A DNA stretch of 64,000 nucleotides, taken from assembly GCF_037072025.1 (NCBI RefSeq), contig NZ_JAXHDD010000018.1:9318-73317 (forward strand), given 5' to 3'. The DNA comes from Pseudogracilibacillus sp037072025 (GTDB lineage Bacteria > Bacillota > Bacilli > Bacillales > Amphibacillaceae). The notes beneath the pieces are model-generated. The model had not been told where the DNA came from and ran no database searches. It saw only the letters and a program-made list of their open reading frames with translations. The first letter of the stretch is position 1. Each line of letters opens with the position of its first letter. Positions 1-8,468 of the stretch are shown in pieces. Both the position numbers and the translations under genes were made by a program.

Positions 1-623
1 TATCCGACTTTCTCATCAATTCTGAAAGTTCCGCCCATTGGAGGCCCGGTAAATCAATGTCACGAGGGTTATGATCATATGCCAATATTCGCATGCCAAA
101 AGCTGAGGCAATCTTAGTGACTTGTAGTCCAATTCGGCCAAATCCAACTACCCCAATCGTTTTATCAGCCAATTCAATAAGTGGATAGTTCCAAAAACAC
201 CAATCAGGATTTCTTCCCCAGGCTCCTTCCCTAACAGCCTCACTATGTCGCTGTGTATGATGACAATGTTCAAGCACTAATGCAAATACCATTTGGGCGA
301 CTGAATTTGTACCGTAAGTAGGTATATTTGTTACAGTAATCCCCAATTCTACTGCCGCTTGAATATCTACAACATCAAAACCCGTGGCTAATACTCCGAT
401 ATACTTCAGATTAGGTAAGCTTTCTAGTGTTTCTTTACTTAATCGAGTTTTATTTGTTAAAATAATTTCTGCATTTACTGACCTTTCCAATACAAGCTCT
501 TCTGGCGTCCTATCGTAAATATCAACTTCTCCAACTTGCTCCAATTTACTCCAACTTAAATCACCAGGGTTTAGTGTAAACCCATCCAAAATACAAATAT
601 TAATATGAATCAATCCTCTCATT
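1..623 (-). CDS. D-2-hydroxyacid dehydrogenase (C-terminus outside window)
   Basis: NAD-dependent oxidoreductase acting on a D-2-hydroxy acid or its 2-keto form, of the glycerate/hydroxypyruvate reductase type. Translation from the ATG at 623 begins MRGLIHINICILDGFTLNPG, and the LDGxTLNPGDLSW-type opening is typical of the family. The NAD-binding motif GVVGFGRIG is visible at about residue 150, and the substrate-side segment LATGFDVVD with NIPTYGTNSVAQ lies before it. About 207 residues are present, so roughly the last third, including the catalytic Glu/His, lies beyond the edge. An in-frame TAA just upstream fixes the ATG; the ribosome site is weak. The gene is divergent from the LysR regulator, its likely controller. 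Family is certain; substrate unknown. Confidence 0.88.
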
Positions 624-729
624 ATTTATCATGTTCGATATTTTATAATATTAACCTTTGATTATTACTATTTAAAAGCCTATTATCTACTAACTTACTT
701 ATCGGAATCCCCACAGTGTTCAAGATTAA

Positions 730-758
730 TTGTAAAACGGAATGCATTATAATATAAT
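730..758 (+). promoter_or_regulatory. Sigma-A promoter of the LysR gene
   Basis: TTGTAA at 730-735 and TATAAT at 753-758 are separated by 17 bases, followed by a GGAGGTG ribosome site at 777-783 and the TTG start at 792. The only strong promoter match in the divergent intergenic space. Confidence 0.6.
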
Positions 759-791
759 TTAATCATTCAGATACTTGGAGGTGCACATCAT

Positions 792-1667
792 TTGAATAAT
801 TTAGGAATTGAAGCTTTTCTTTCCGTTGTACATCATGGTAGCTTAACCGATGCTGCCAATTCTTTATATCTTTCTCAATCAACATTAAGTCATCGTCTTG
901 CGCAACTAGAGCGAGAAGTGGGTATGACTTTGATTGATCGTGGGCGTGGGATGAGAACGCTCTCTTTAACTTCAGATGGTCAGGAATTTTTAACTATTGC
1001 TAAGAGATGGTCAGATCTTGTACATGAAACTACTCAGATTCGTACCCGTAAACAAAATATGACTCTATCGATTGGTTCAGTTGATAGTATTCAAAACTAT
1101 GTGTTACCTCCTGTTTTTGAATTATTAACTACCCATTCGAAAAAAATTGACATTCGAATCCGTACTCAACAATCATCTGAACTCTATCTACTATTAGAGC
1201 GCGGTGAAATAGACATCGCTTTTTCCCATCTTGAACAACCAATGCCCAATATGATTATTAAAAAATTTTACAGTGAAAAAATGGTAGTTATAAGTAAAGG
1301 TAAATTATTATCAAATGGTAAGATATTAAAAGATAAAGAATTAGATACCTCATATCAATTATATTTTGATTGGAACACATCCTTTAAAGCCTGGTATGAC
1401 GGATGGATAGGCGATCGAAATTATCCAACTGTTCATTTAGACACAGCACAATTACTCCTTACATTTATGGATAATGACAAAAAGTGGGCAATAATTCCAC
1501 TATCAATGGCAAAGAAGCTTGAATCTACAGGTGAATTTTTGATTTACTATTTAGAAGATCCACCACCGGAACGAGTATGCTATCAAATCCGCTCTCGTAA
1601 CCCTAGAGCTAGTGCTGTCGAAAGCCTGAAATTACTTGATAATTGTATAAACTCAGTAATTATTTAA
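792..1667 (+). CDS. LysR-family transcriptional regulator
   Basis: DNA-binding regulator of 291 residues, the usual LysR length. The N-terminal winged helix-turn-helix covers about residues 3-60, with the recognition region GSLTDAANSLYLSQSTLSHR at 17-36. A periplasmic-binding-protein-like effector domain follows from about residue 90 to the end. The TTG start is chosen because GGAGGTG lies 8 bases upstream. Divergent transcription from the D-2-hydroxyacid dehydrogenase and proximity to 5-oxoprolinase subunit A suggest it controls one of these. The effector cannot be read from the sequence. Confidence 0.9.
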   Translation: MNNLGIEAFLSVVHHGSLTDAANSLYLSQSTLSHRLAQLEREVGMTLIDRGRGMRTLSLTSDGQEFLTIAKRWSDLVHETTQIRTRKQNMTLSIGSVDSIQNYVLPPVFELLTTHSKKIDIRIRTQQSSELYLLLERGEIDIAFSHLEQPMPNMIIKKFYSEKMVVISKGKLLSNGKILKDKELDTSYQLYFDWNTSFKAWYDGWIGDRNYPTVHLDTAQLLLTFMDNDKKWAIIPLSMAKKLESTGEFLIYYLEDPPPERVCYQIRSRNPRASAVESLKLLDNCINSVII

Positions 1668-1768
1668 AGTTACATTCAATATTTCGTATTAATTCGAGTT
1701 ATTTTAAATACGTTTAAGAATCTCCCATTATTTGTCCATAGTCGCAGTTTTTTTAATGAATAGTTATA

Positions 1769-1806
1769 GTACTCTTGCATTCCTTTATCCCAGTATGCAA
1801 GGGTAC
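1769..1806. terminator. Hairpin between convergent genes
   Basis: Arms 1769-1780 and 1795-1806 pair over 12 bases with one mismatch, lying between the convergent LysR and pxpA genes. It lacks a clean T-run on either strand, so terminator function is only probable. Confidence 0.4.
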
Positions 1807-1848
1807 AAAAAACTAGAATGTACCATCCTCCTCCCATTCAACTCATAA

Positions 1849-2619
1849 TCATAGCCAATCTTCTAATTTCTTAACTTCTATCCCTTCTTCAAGTAAAGCT
1901 TGTTTTACTTTTTTGGCCAATAATACGGAGCCTTCCGTATCACCATGAACACATAAAGTATGTCCATTAACCTCGATATCCTTACCAGTAATAGTTTGGA
2001 CCTTTCCTTCAACCGCCATACGGACACAACGGGCGACAACCTCATCTTGATCATAAATTACAGCATTCGGTTCTATACGGGAAACTAATGTGCCATCCTC
2101 TTTGTATGATCTGTCTGCAAACATCTGAATAGCAATTTTCAAACCATTTTCTTGCGCAACAGTTGCTAATTGACCTGGCTCCGTCATTACAATAAGCGAA
2201 GGATCAAACAACATTACTGCTTCTGCTATGGCTTCAGCATAATTACGATTATTAACAGAAAGATTCCCCAATCGACCATGTGGTGAAATATGCTGTAATC
2301 GGTAATTCGAGCTTCTAACAAACGCACTAAGCGCACCCAATTGATATAAAACATCTGTCGTTACTTCCCATGGAGTCAAATCCATATCCCTACGACCAAA
2401 ACCATTCAGATCAGGAAAAGATGGGTGAGCTCCAATACCAACACCATTTTCAATTGCCTTCTCTACCGTTGAAGCCATTATACGTGGATCCCCCGCATGA
2501 AACCCGCAAGCAATATTAGCAGAACTTACCACTTTTAATAGGTTCTTATCGTCAGCTATTGTATAGGCACCAAACCCTTCACCCATATCAGAATTAATAT
2601 CAATAAATGACCGCATCAT
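1849..2619 (-). CDS. pxpA: 5-oxoprolinase subunit A (LamB/YcsF family)
   Basis: Cytoplasmic subunit of the ATP-dependent 5-oxoprolinase PxpABC, which opens 5-oxoproline to glutamate. Family motifs are all present: DINSDMGEGFG near the start, ANIACGFHAGDP, GAHPSFPD, PHGRLGN and CVHGDTEGS near the end. At about 256 residues it is full length. The reading frame opens at a GTG at 2625, but the GGGAG ribosome site overlaps it, so the ATG at 2619 (or 2616) is the better start. The partner subunits PxpB and PxpC are not next to it, unlike the usual operon, so they must lie elsewhere or the protein works on its own. Convergent with lysR. Confidence 0.88.
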   Translation of the reverse strand: MMRSFIDINSDMGEGFGAYTIADDKNLLKVVSSANIACGFHAGDPRIMASTVEKAIENGVGIGAHPSFPDLNGFGRRDMDLTPWEVTTDVLYQLGALSAFVRSSNYRLQHISPHGRLGNLSVNNRNYAEAIAEAVMLFDPSLIVMTEPGQLATVAQENGLKIAIQMFADRSYKEDGTLVSRIEPNAVIYDQDEVVARCVRMAVEGKVQTITGKDIEVNGHTLCVHGDTEGSVLLAKKVKQALLEEGIEVKKLEDWL

Positions 2620-2984
2620 TCTCACTCCCGCAATAGATTAACTAGTATGAATATATTTACATTAATCATACTTGATGAATATAATATTGTAAAATAGGTT
2701 TATTTGAATTATAAAAACAGTTTTATGAATATTAATTTATTTAAGCATTTTGTAAAATAGCTACTATAACAATGACTTTGTATAACGCTTCTTTTACCCA
2801 AGATAGATATTATTACAGATAAGAATTATACAACCCTCTTTGTTTTATCGCAAACACCTTCCCAAAACCATTTTCTAAATATCAACTTTATCGATTTTAT
2901 ATGCCACATTATTTCATTTTACAAATATTCCTTCTAACCTTATATTCAGTTTAAGAGAAAATATTAAAAAGGAAGTGTTTTATC
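2620..2984. other. Divergent intergenic region, 365 bp
   Basis: Very AT-rich gap between pxpA (left) and the aminotransferase (right). It should hold both promoters, but I see no clean -35/-10 pair, no strong dyad and no coding remnant. Only the AAAGGAAG ribosome site just before 2985 is clear. Confidence 0.4.
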
Positions 2985-4160
2985 ATGCTCAATACCGCCA
3001 GCCGTTTGGAATCAGTTGGATTTTCAAACATTCGTAAGATTTACGAAAAGGCTAATCAAGTAAAGTCTCAAGGATTAGATGTATATAATTTAATATTGGG
3101 AGAACCCGATTTCCCTACACCAAAATTAATTACAGCATCTGGAATTAGTTCTATCAATAAAGGAGAAACACATTACACTTCAAATTTTGGCTTAATAGAA
3201 CTTCGTAAAGCAATTGCACAGAAGTTAAAAACTGAAAATAATTTAAACGCTTCCCCTGAGGAAATTTTAGTTACGACTGGGGCTACCGAAGCAGTTTTTG
3301 CTTCAATAGTTGGAATACTCAATCCTGGAGAGGAAGCCTTAGTCCCTGCACCATCGTGGCCGCATTATGAAGCATGCTGTAACTTGGCTGGAGGCACGCC
3401 TATAAATTTTCCAATTAACTTTGAAAACAGTTCATTTACAATTAATTCGGATGAAATAGAGAAACGCATTACTGACAGAACACGTTTAATTATTCTTAAC
3501 TCTCCTAGTAATCCTACTGGTATGATGTTAGACTACGAAAGTTTATTACAAATTTCGCAAATTGCAATCAAACATAATCTAATAGTTATCTCTGATGAAA
3601 TTTATGAAAAAATTACTTATGACGAAGAGAAACATATAAGTATTGGATCATTACCTGGTATGTATGAAAGAACGATTACAATAAATGGTCTCTCAAAAGC
3701 TTACGCCATGACTGGATGGAGAGTTGGTTATCTACATGCTGCAGAGCCATTATTTAATGGACTAGTAAGACTTCATCAATATAATGTAACGTGTCTACCA
3801 GCCTTTAGCCAACATGCAGCAACTACTGCAATTCTAGAAGCACATAAAGAAGTTGAAGAAATGAGGCTCATATTTAATCAACGTAGAGATTTATTAGTTA
3901 ATCTTCTAAATCAATCTGACTTTTTCAATATTAAATGCCCTAAAGGTGCATTTTACCTATTTATTAATATTGAATCTTCAGGTAAATCTTCTGATGAATT
4001 TGTATTAGACTTATTAGAAAAGACTGGAGTAGCCGTTGTTCCTGGTACAGCCTTTGGGGACTTTGGCAGTGGATTTGTAAGAATCTCTTATGCTGCTAAA
4101 AATGAAGCGCTAATTCAATCCGCAGAGAAAATTATTTCTTATTTAAACACCAGTATTTAA
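2985..4160 (+). CDS. Class I/II PLP-dependent aminotransferase
   Basis: Fold-type I aminotransferase of 391 residues (usual length about 390), of the aspartate/aromatic aminotransferase I-gamma group. Visible landmarks are LGEPDF at about 38-43, TTGATEAV near 98, the SNPTG motif at 175-179 with the cofactor Asn, SDEIYE with Asp204 and Tyr207, the Schiff-base Lys238 in NGLSKAY, Arg246 in GWRVGY, and FVRISYA near the end. AAAGGAAG lies 9 bases before the ATG. It is followed closely by the RraA-type aldolase, so the pair may transaminate an amino acid and then cleave the resulting 4-hydroxy-2-keto acid. Specific substrate unknown. Confidence 0.88.
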   Translation: MLNTASRLESVGFSNIRKIYEKANQVKSQGLDVYNLILGEPDFPTPKLITASGISSINKGETHYTSNFGLIELRKAIAQKLKTENNLNASPEEILVTTGATEAVFASIVGILNPGEEALVPAPSWPHYEACCNLAGGTPINFPINFENSSFTINSDEIEKRITDRTRLIILNSPSNPTGMMLDYESLLQISQIAIKHNLIVISDEIYEKITYDEEKHISIGSLPGMYERTITINGLSKAYAMTGWRVGYLHAAEPLFNGLVRLHQYNVTCLPAFSQHAATTAILEAHKEVEEMRLIFNQRRDLLVNLLNQSDFFNIKCPKGAFYLFINIESSGKSSDEFVLDLLEKTGVAVVPGTAFGDFGSGFVRISYAAKNEALIQSAEKIISYLNTSI

Positions 4161-4214
4161 ATAATAGACTAATTACAATTGAATTTTTATTAAAATTTGA
4201 AAGGAAGTAATAAA

Positions 4215-4898
4215 ATGACTGTTTCAGATATAAGAATTATAAGAGACTTCGAAAGGTTGCCAAAGGAACTACTCGATGAATATAAAGATTTAGCTGCAGC
4301 AAATATTGGAGATGTTATGGGTCGCTTTCGATCAATGGACTATACTGTTAAATCAATGAACAAGCTGGGAGTACATTTAGTAGGAAGTGCACTTACCATT
4401 CGTATTCATCCTACCGATAACTTAATGGTTCATAAAGCAATAGACTTAGCGCGACCTGGTGATGTACTTGTTATTGATGCGTTTGGTGGGAAGGAAAATG
4501 CAATTATTGGAGAACTCATTTCTCACTATGCCAAAATTAAAGGTATTGCCGGAATAGTAACAAGTTCACCTATTCGAGATGTACATGCAATTTACAATAT
4601 GGACTTCCCTGTATTTGCACGAGGAGCAACACCACGTGGGCCTTTGAAAGAAGGTTCGGGTGAAATTAATACGATTATCAGTTGTGGCACAGTACCTGTT
4701 AATCCTGGGGATATAATCGTTGGAGATGATGATGGGGTGGTCGTAGTACCAAAAGAAGATGCCGTGGATGTATTAGAGCAAACAAAGTTAATTCAAGAAA
4801 AAGAAAAGTCAATTATAGATAAGATGTGCAAAACAGGAAACTGGGAACGTAAATGGGTAGATGAAATATTACAACAAAAAGGCTATTCCTCTCAATAA
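4215..4898 (+). CDS. RraA-family protein (HMG/oxaloacetate aldolase-like)
   Basis: Member of the RraA / 4-hydroxy-4-methyl-2-oxoglutarate aldolase family. Many Gram-positive members are divalent-metal pyruvate aldolases or oxaloacetate decarboxylases rather than RNase E regulators. Motifs: ANIGDVMGR near residue 30, the GDVLVIDAFG strand, GELI, the SSPIRD segment equivalent to the catalytic Arg-Asp pair, PVFARGATPRGP, and the PGDIIVGDDDGVVVVP end motif. The frame opens at a TTG at 4197, but AAGGAAG at 4201-4207 places the real start at the ATG at 4215, giving 227 residues. It follows the aminotransferase by 54 bases and is probably co-transcribed. Confidence 0.85.
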   Translation: MTVSDIRIIRDFERLPKELLDEYKDLAAANIGDVMGRFRSMDYTVKSMNKLGVHLVGSALTIRIHPTDNLMVHKAIDLARPGDVLVIDAFGGKENAIIGELISHYAKIKGIAGIVTSSPIRDVHAIYNMDFPVFARGATPRGPLKEGSGEINTIISCGTVPVNPGDIIVGDDDGVVVVPKEDAVDVLEQTKLIQEKEKSIIDKMCKTGNWERKWVDEILQQKGYSSQ

Positions 4899-4923
4899 AA
4901 AAGCCCTACAAGACGTTGCGTTT

Positions 4924-4951
4924 CTTATAACAATCAATCTTTAACAAAATG
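4924..4951. repeat. 28-bp dispersed repeat, copy 1
   Basis: These 28 bases are identical, in the same orientation, to 63973-64000 at the window end. The second copy is cut by the edge, so the shared unit may be longer. Here the repeat lies directly before a strong hairpin, suggesting an intergenic repeat or IS end. Confidence 0.85.
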
Positions 4952-4953
4952 AA

Positions 4954-4995
4954 TTTCCCTCTGTAATAAACGTCCGGATTCACCACAGAGGGAAA
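4954..4995 (+). terminator. Hairpin after the aminotransferase/RraA operon
   Basis: Perfect 11-base arms TTTCCCTCTGT (4954-4964) and ACAGAGGGAAA (4985-4995), 56 bases after the RraA stop codon, with T-rich sequence further downstream. Likely terminator; it may also belong to the repeat next to it. Confidence 0.5.
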
Positions 4996-5785
4996 CTACC
5001 TTTTGAACCTTTTTCTCATTCCTATCCCAACGTTTTTCCTATCATTTACTTCAACATTCGTCTCTACATATCATTAACCGCAATCTTTTTCTTACTGCTA
5101 GTCCCAATCCTTTTACTGCATCGGCTGTCACGTATTCAAGTTCCATAATTTCTTTAACTGTCAAATCCGTAATTACAAATACGTTACCCACTTCCACTGA
5201 TTGTTAATTAACTAACTGCGGATTTCTTGATCGTCATTTTCAACGTTTCTAGGCGCATTTTTGATTCGTAAAATTTCTTATCAAAAACAATACATGATCC
5301 CTTAACATGATGACATTGGCACTTTTGGCTTTTTCCAATTTCTTCGCCTAAAATCTCACTCCCCGGATAAACATGCAGCTAATGTAGACCAAAATATTTT
5401 GTCTTGACTGCTACCACCTGCATTCCAGGTGTATGAACTCCTACCTTCAATAAAGACTACGATTTACTACAATCAAAAAAAGATAGCTCCTGTTGAATGC
5501 AGAAATTATCTTTTTTAAGCTACATATTATTACAATGCTATTGACAAGAAAGAGATTTAGCCTTTCACAATTACTTTTTTCTTTTTTGTTAAATCACTTA
5601 ATAAATTTTAAACTACAAAAAATAAGATCATCCTTCGGTACGTTTTTAGCGTCACAATAACCAAAACCTCTTCATGACTTGAATACTGAGTTAACATACC
5701 AACGGGCATACTCAAAACTGTCATAATAACTAATAGGCTACTCGAAATTAACCTACTCTCATGCCACAAATATCGCAGTTTATAA
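4996..5785. other. Long gap with weak coding traces
   Basis: No intact gene. On the minus strand, 5060-5190 reads as an open stretch containing ITDLTVKEIMELEYVTADAV, faintly like the N-terminus of a PucR-type regulator. Another short open stretch lies at 5220-5360 with FDKKFYESKMRLETLKM. Neither has a start, ribosome site or proper length. Probably decayed DNA. Confidence 0.3.
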
Positions 5786-6934
5786 TTACCATTCTGCTAT
5801 TGATCCATCTTCATGACGCCACACTGGATTTTTCCATGAATGGCCTTCCTTTGCTTTTTTCTTAACAAATTCTTCATCAATTTCAATTCCAAGACCAGGC
5901 TTTTCAGGAATGTTAAGATAACCTTCTTCATATTGAAAATCTGAAGGATCTTGTAAGTAATCAAGTAAGTCATTGCCTTTATTGTAATGTATACCAAGGC
6001 TTTGTTCTTGTATGAATGCATTATATGAAGTAGCGTCAACTTGCAAACATGCTGCCAATGCAATTGGTCCTAGTGGACAATGCGGTGCAAGTGCTATATC
6101 ATATGCTTCCGCCATGGATGCTATTTTTTTACACTCTGTTATACCACCAGCATGAGATAAGTCAGGTTGGATAATATCAACATATCCCGAAGAGAGTATA
6201 TGTTTAAAATCCCATCTTGAATACATCCTCTCCCCAGTTGCAATTGGAGTACTTGTAAATTGTGCAATCTCTTTTAATGCTTCATTATTCTCGGGTAAAA
6301 TCGGTTCTTCAATAAACATAGGTTTAAAAGGTTCTAATTCTTTTATCAAAACTTTTGCCATAGGTTTGTGTACACGACCATGAAAATCGATTGCAATATC
6401 AATACTATAGCCAAACTTTTCCCGAAGAGTTGCAACTCTATTTATCACTTGTTCTATCTTAAAATAAGAATCTATAATTTGTAATTCTTCTGTAGCATTC
6501 ATTTTTATTGCAGAGAAACCCTTGTCTACAACAGCTTCAACAGCTTCAATTAATTGATCTGGCCTATCACCGCCGACCCATGAATAAGCACGTATTTTAT
6601 CACGACACTTTCCACCTAAAAGTTGATATATTGGAGTCTCGTAATACTTACCTTTAATGTCCCATAACGCTTGATCGATACCAGATATGGCACTCATCAA
6701 AAATGGTCCTCCACGATAAAAGTTTCCACGATAGAGCATGTTCCAGTGATCTTCTATGCGTAATGGGTCTTTTCCCTTTAACATTGTCATTAATTCATGG
6801 ATGCACGCTGCAACAGTATCTGCTTTCCCCTCTATTACTGGTTCACCCCAGCCATATATTTCATTATCAGTTTCAATTTTTAGAAATAACCAACGGGGAG
6901 GAACCTTATATAATTTGTAGTTTAGTATCTTCAT
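5786..6934 (-). CDS. dgoD: D-galactonate dehydratase
   Basis: Enolase-superfamily dehydratase that converts D-galactonate to 2-keto-3-deoxy-D-galactonate. Length (382) and residue numbering match the Escherichia coli enzyme: metal ligands Asp183, Glu209 and Glu235, the catalytic pair His185 and His285 (in LAPHCPLGP), and the PPRWLFLKIET opening and WRHEDGSIAEW ending are conserved. The start ATG overlaps the TAA of the upstream ROK gene by one base (TAATG) and follows AAGGAGGG, so the two genes are translationally coupled. It supplies step three of the oxidative galactose route whose other enzymes are encoded at 11.6-14.9 kb on the opposite strand. One of the firmest functional calls here. 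Confidence 0.95.
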   Translation of the reverse strand: MKILNYKLYKVPPRWLFLKIETDNEIYGWGEPVIEGKADTVAACIHELMTMLKGKDPLRIEDHWNMLYRGNFYRGGPFLMSAISGIDQALWDIKGKYYETPIYQLLGGKCRDKIRAYSWVGGDRPDQLIEAVEAVVDKGFSAIKMNATEELQIIDSYFKIEQVINRVATLREKFGYSIDIAIDFHGRVHKPMAKVLIKELEPFKPMFIEEPILPENNEALKEIAQFTSTPIATGERMYSRWDFKHILSSGYVDIIQPDLSHAGGITECKKIASMAEAYDIALAPHCPLGPIALAACLQVDATSYNAFIQEQSLGIHYNKGNDLLDYLQDPSDFQYEEGYLNIPEKPGLGIEIDEEFVKKKAKEGHSWKNPVWRHEDGSIAEW

Positions 6935-8175
6935 TACATTATACCCTCCTTTGAAAAGTAATCATCTATCTGTAAATGTCCATTAAATAAGGAATCAACC
7001 CATAAAGTAGCAGCTCCAATCACATCAGCCTTATCACCTAAATCAGATGTTTCAATTTTTAAGTTTTTTGTATTCGTTTTTAATGCGGTTTTATTAACAG
7101 TGTCTTTCAATGGAATTGTAATAAACTCTTCACCTACAAGTACACTTCCAGTCAGTATAATTTGCTGTGGATTAAACAGGTTTACTAGTGAAGAAACTCC
7201 CACACCTAGATAACGTCCTGCCTCTTCTAACGTTTGTATAGAAAGCTGATCTTCTTTTGTTGCTGCAACATAAATATCTTTTAATGAAATGCCATTATCC
7301 ATTAAACTAACTAGCACACTATTAAACCCTTGTTTTAACTTTTTATTTATACCATTTAATAATGCGTTTTCATTCACTAAAGTTTCGAGACATCCGAAAT
7401 TTCCACAAGAACACTTTGGACCATTCTCACTAACAGTTAAATGCCCAATTTGGCCTCCTCCATAATTAGTACCATGAAAAAGGTTTCCAGAAACCATAAT
7501 TCCCGATCCAACACCGTAATCGACATTCATAACAATAAATGAATCTGAATTGATACATTTACCAAACCATCGTTCTGCTAATGTTAAAACATTACAATCA
7601 TTATCTACCAAAACGGGAAGATTTAATTTGTCTTCAAGAATTTCACTTAAAGGAATGTGTTCCCAGCCCAAATGAGGTGGATAAATAGCAACTCCATTAA
7701 TAGGATCAACAATTCCATGCATACCAACACCAATACCTAGAATCTTACTCTGGTTTATTCCTGATTCGGCTATAACCTTCTGAACTAAATTACTTACTTT
7801 ATCAAGGACATAAGCTGGTTCATGATTTGTAGGCAGTGGTATTGATAAGTAATGTTGTATATCTCCATTTAAATTAATAATGACACATTTAATAGATTCG
7901 GACTGAATTGTAACCCCAATAATGTACAATGCATTTGAATTTAATTTATATTTAATAGGGAAACGTCCTCTTTTAATCGGAGCTTGCCCTAATAAACTAA
8001 TTAAATTATACTCTTCCAATTCATTAATAATACTGGTTACAGAAGGAAGACTTAGCTTTGTTATTTTTGATAAGTCTGTTTTAGATAACGATCCCCTTTC
8101 CTTCAAAATACGTAAGATTAAAAACAAATTAGACTGGCGCATTTTTTCCTTATCCATTTTTTTATTTCTTATCAT
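6934..8175 (-). CDS. ROK-family transcriptional regulator
   Basis: Sugar-responsive repressor of the NagC/XylR type, 413 residues. The N-terminal winged helix (residues 15-60, with SKTDLSKITKLSLPSVTSII) precedes a ROK sugar-kinase-like domain. The zinc site of ROK proteins is visible as His245 in GGGQIGHL plus Cys255, Cys257 and Cys262 in CSCGNFGCLE. The VDYGVGSGIM and VDNDCN strands form the sugar pocket. It lies between dgoD (downstream, overlapping by one base) and the divergent transporter operon, and is the natural regulator of both. The inducer is likely galactose, galactonate or a derived keto-sugar; this is inference from context. Confidence 0.9.
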   Translation of the reverse strand: MIRNKKMDKEKMRQSNLFLILRILKERGSLSKTDLSKITKLSLPSVTSIINELEEYNLISLLGQAPIKRGRFPIKYKLNSNALYIIGVTIQSESIKCVIINLNGDIQHYLSIPLPTNHEPAYVLDKVSNLVQKVIAESGINQSKILGIGVGMHGIVDPINGVAIYPPHLGWEHIPLSEILEDKLNLPVLVDNDCNVLTLAERWFGKCINSDSFIVMNVDYGVGSGIMVSGNLFHGTNYGGGQIGHLTVSENGPKCSCGNFGCLETLVNENALLNGINKKLKQGFNSVLVSLMDNGISLKDIYVAATKEDQLSIQTLEEAGRYLGVGVSSLVNLFNPQQIILTGSVLVGEEFITIPLKDTVNKTALKTNTKNLKIETSDLGDKADVIGAATLWVDSLFNGHLQIDDYFSKEGIM

Positions 8176-8325
8176 GGTATCACTCTTTCATAAAAGTAAA
8201 TAAAATAATTAATCTTTAATAATTTGACATTAATATATAATTCGATTTAATACTGTAATAATAACATTTCCCCCTTAATAATTCCATTAAAATATTGAAA
8301 TATAATATTTTATCCAAAAAATACA

Positions 8326-8354
8326 TTGATTTAGTAAAGTGAACTTAGTATAAT
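8326..8354 (+). promoter_or_regulatory. Promoter of the sugar-acid transporter operon
   Basis: TTGATT at 8326-8331 and TATAAT at 8349-8354 with a 17-base spacer. Transcription would begin near 8361, just before the cre box, and run through the genes ending at 15788. Confidence 0.7.
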
Positions 8355-8369
8355 ATATATCAACATCTG

Positions 8370-8383
8370 ATAAAACGCTTACA
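8370..8383. promoter_or_regulatory. cre box (CcpA site)
   Basis: On the minus strand TGTAAGCGTTTTAT matches 13 of 14 positions of the cre consensus TGWAARCGYTWNCW. It starts about 9 bases after the predicted transcription start, where bound CcpA would block transcription. This points to glucose repression of the galactonate locus. Confidence 0.65.
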
Positions 8384-8468
8384 GATTGATTTTTTAAAAG
8401 ATTCATATAAAAAGGGGGTGTTCATTAAGATTCTTTGCTGTTCTATAAATCAAATAAGGGGGAGAAGG

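Noticed and set aside
5060..5190. Possible PucR-type regulator remnant
   Set aside because: Only one short segment (LTVKEIMEL) resembles the family and nothing around it continues the similarity; mentioned only in the gap description.
5797..6063. 88-codon minus-strand frame inside dgoD
   Set aside because: It lies entirely within dgoD in another frame, with no ribosome site or protein-like pattern; a shadow of the real gene.
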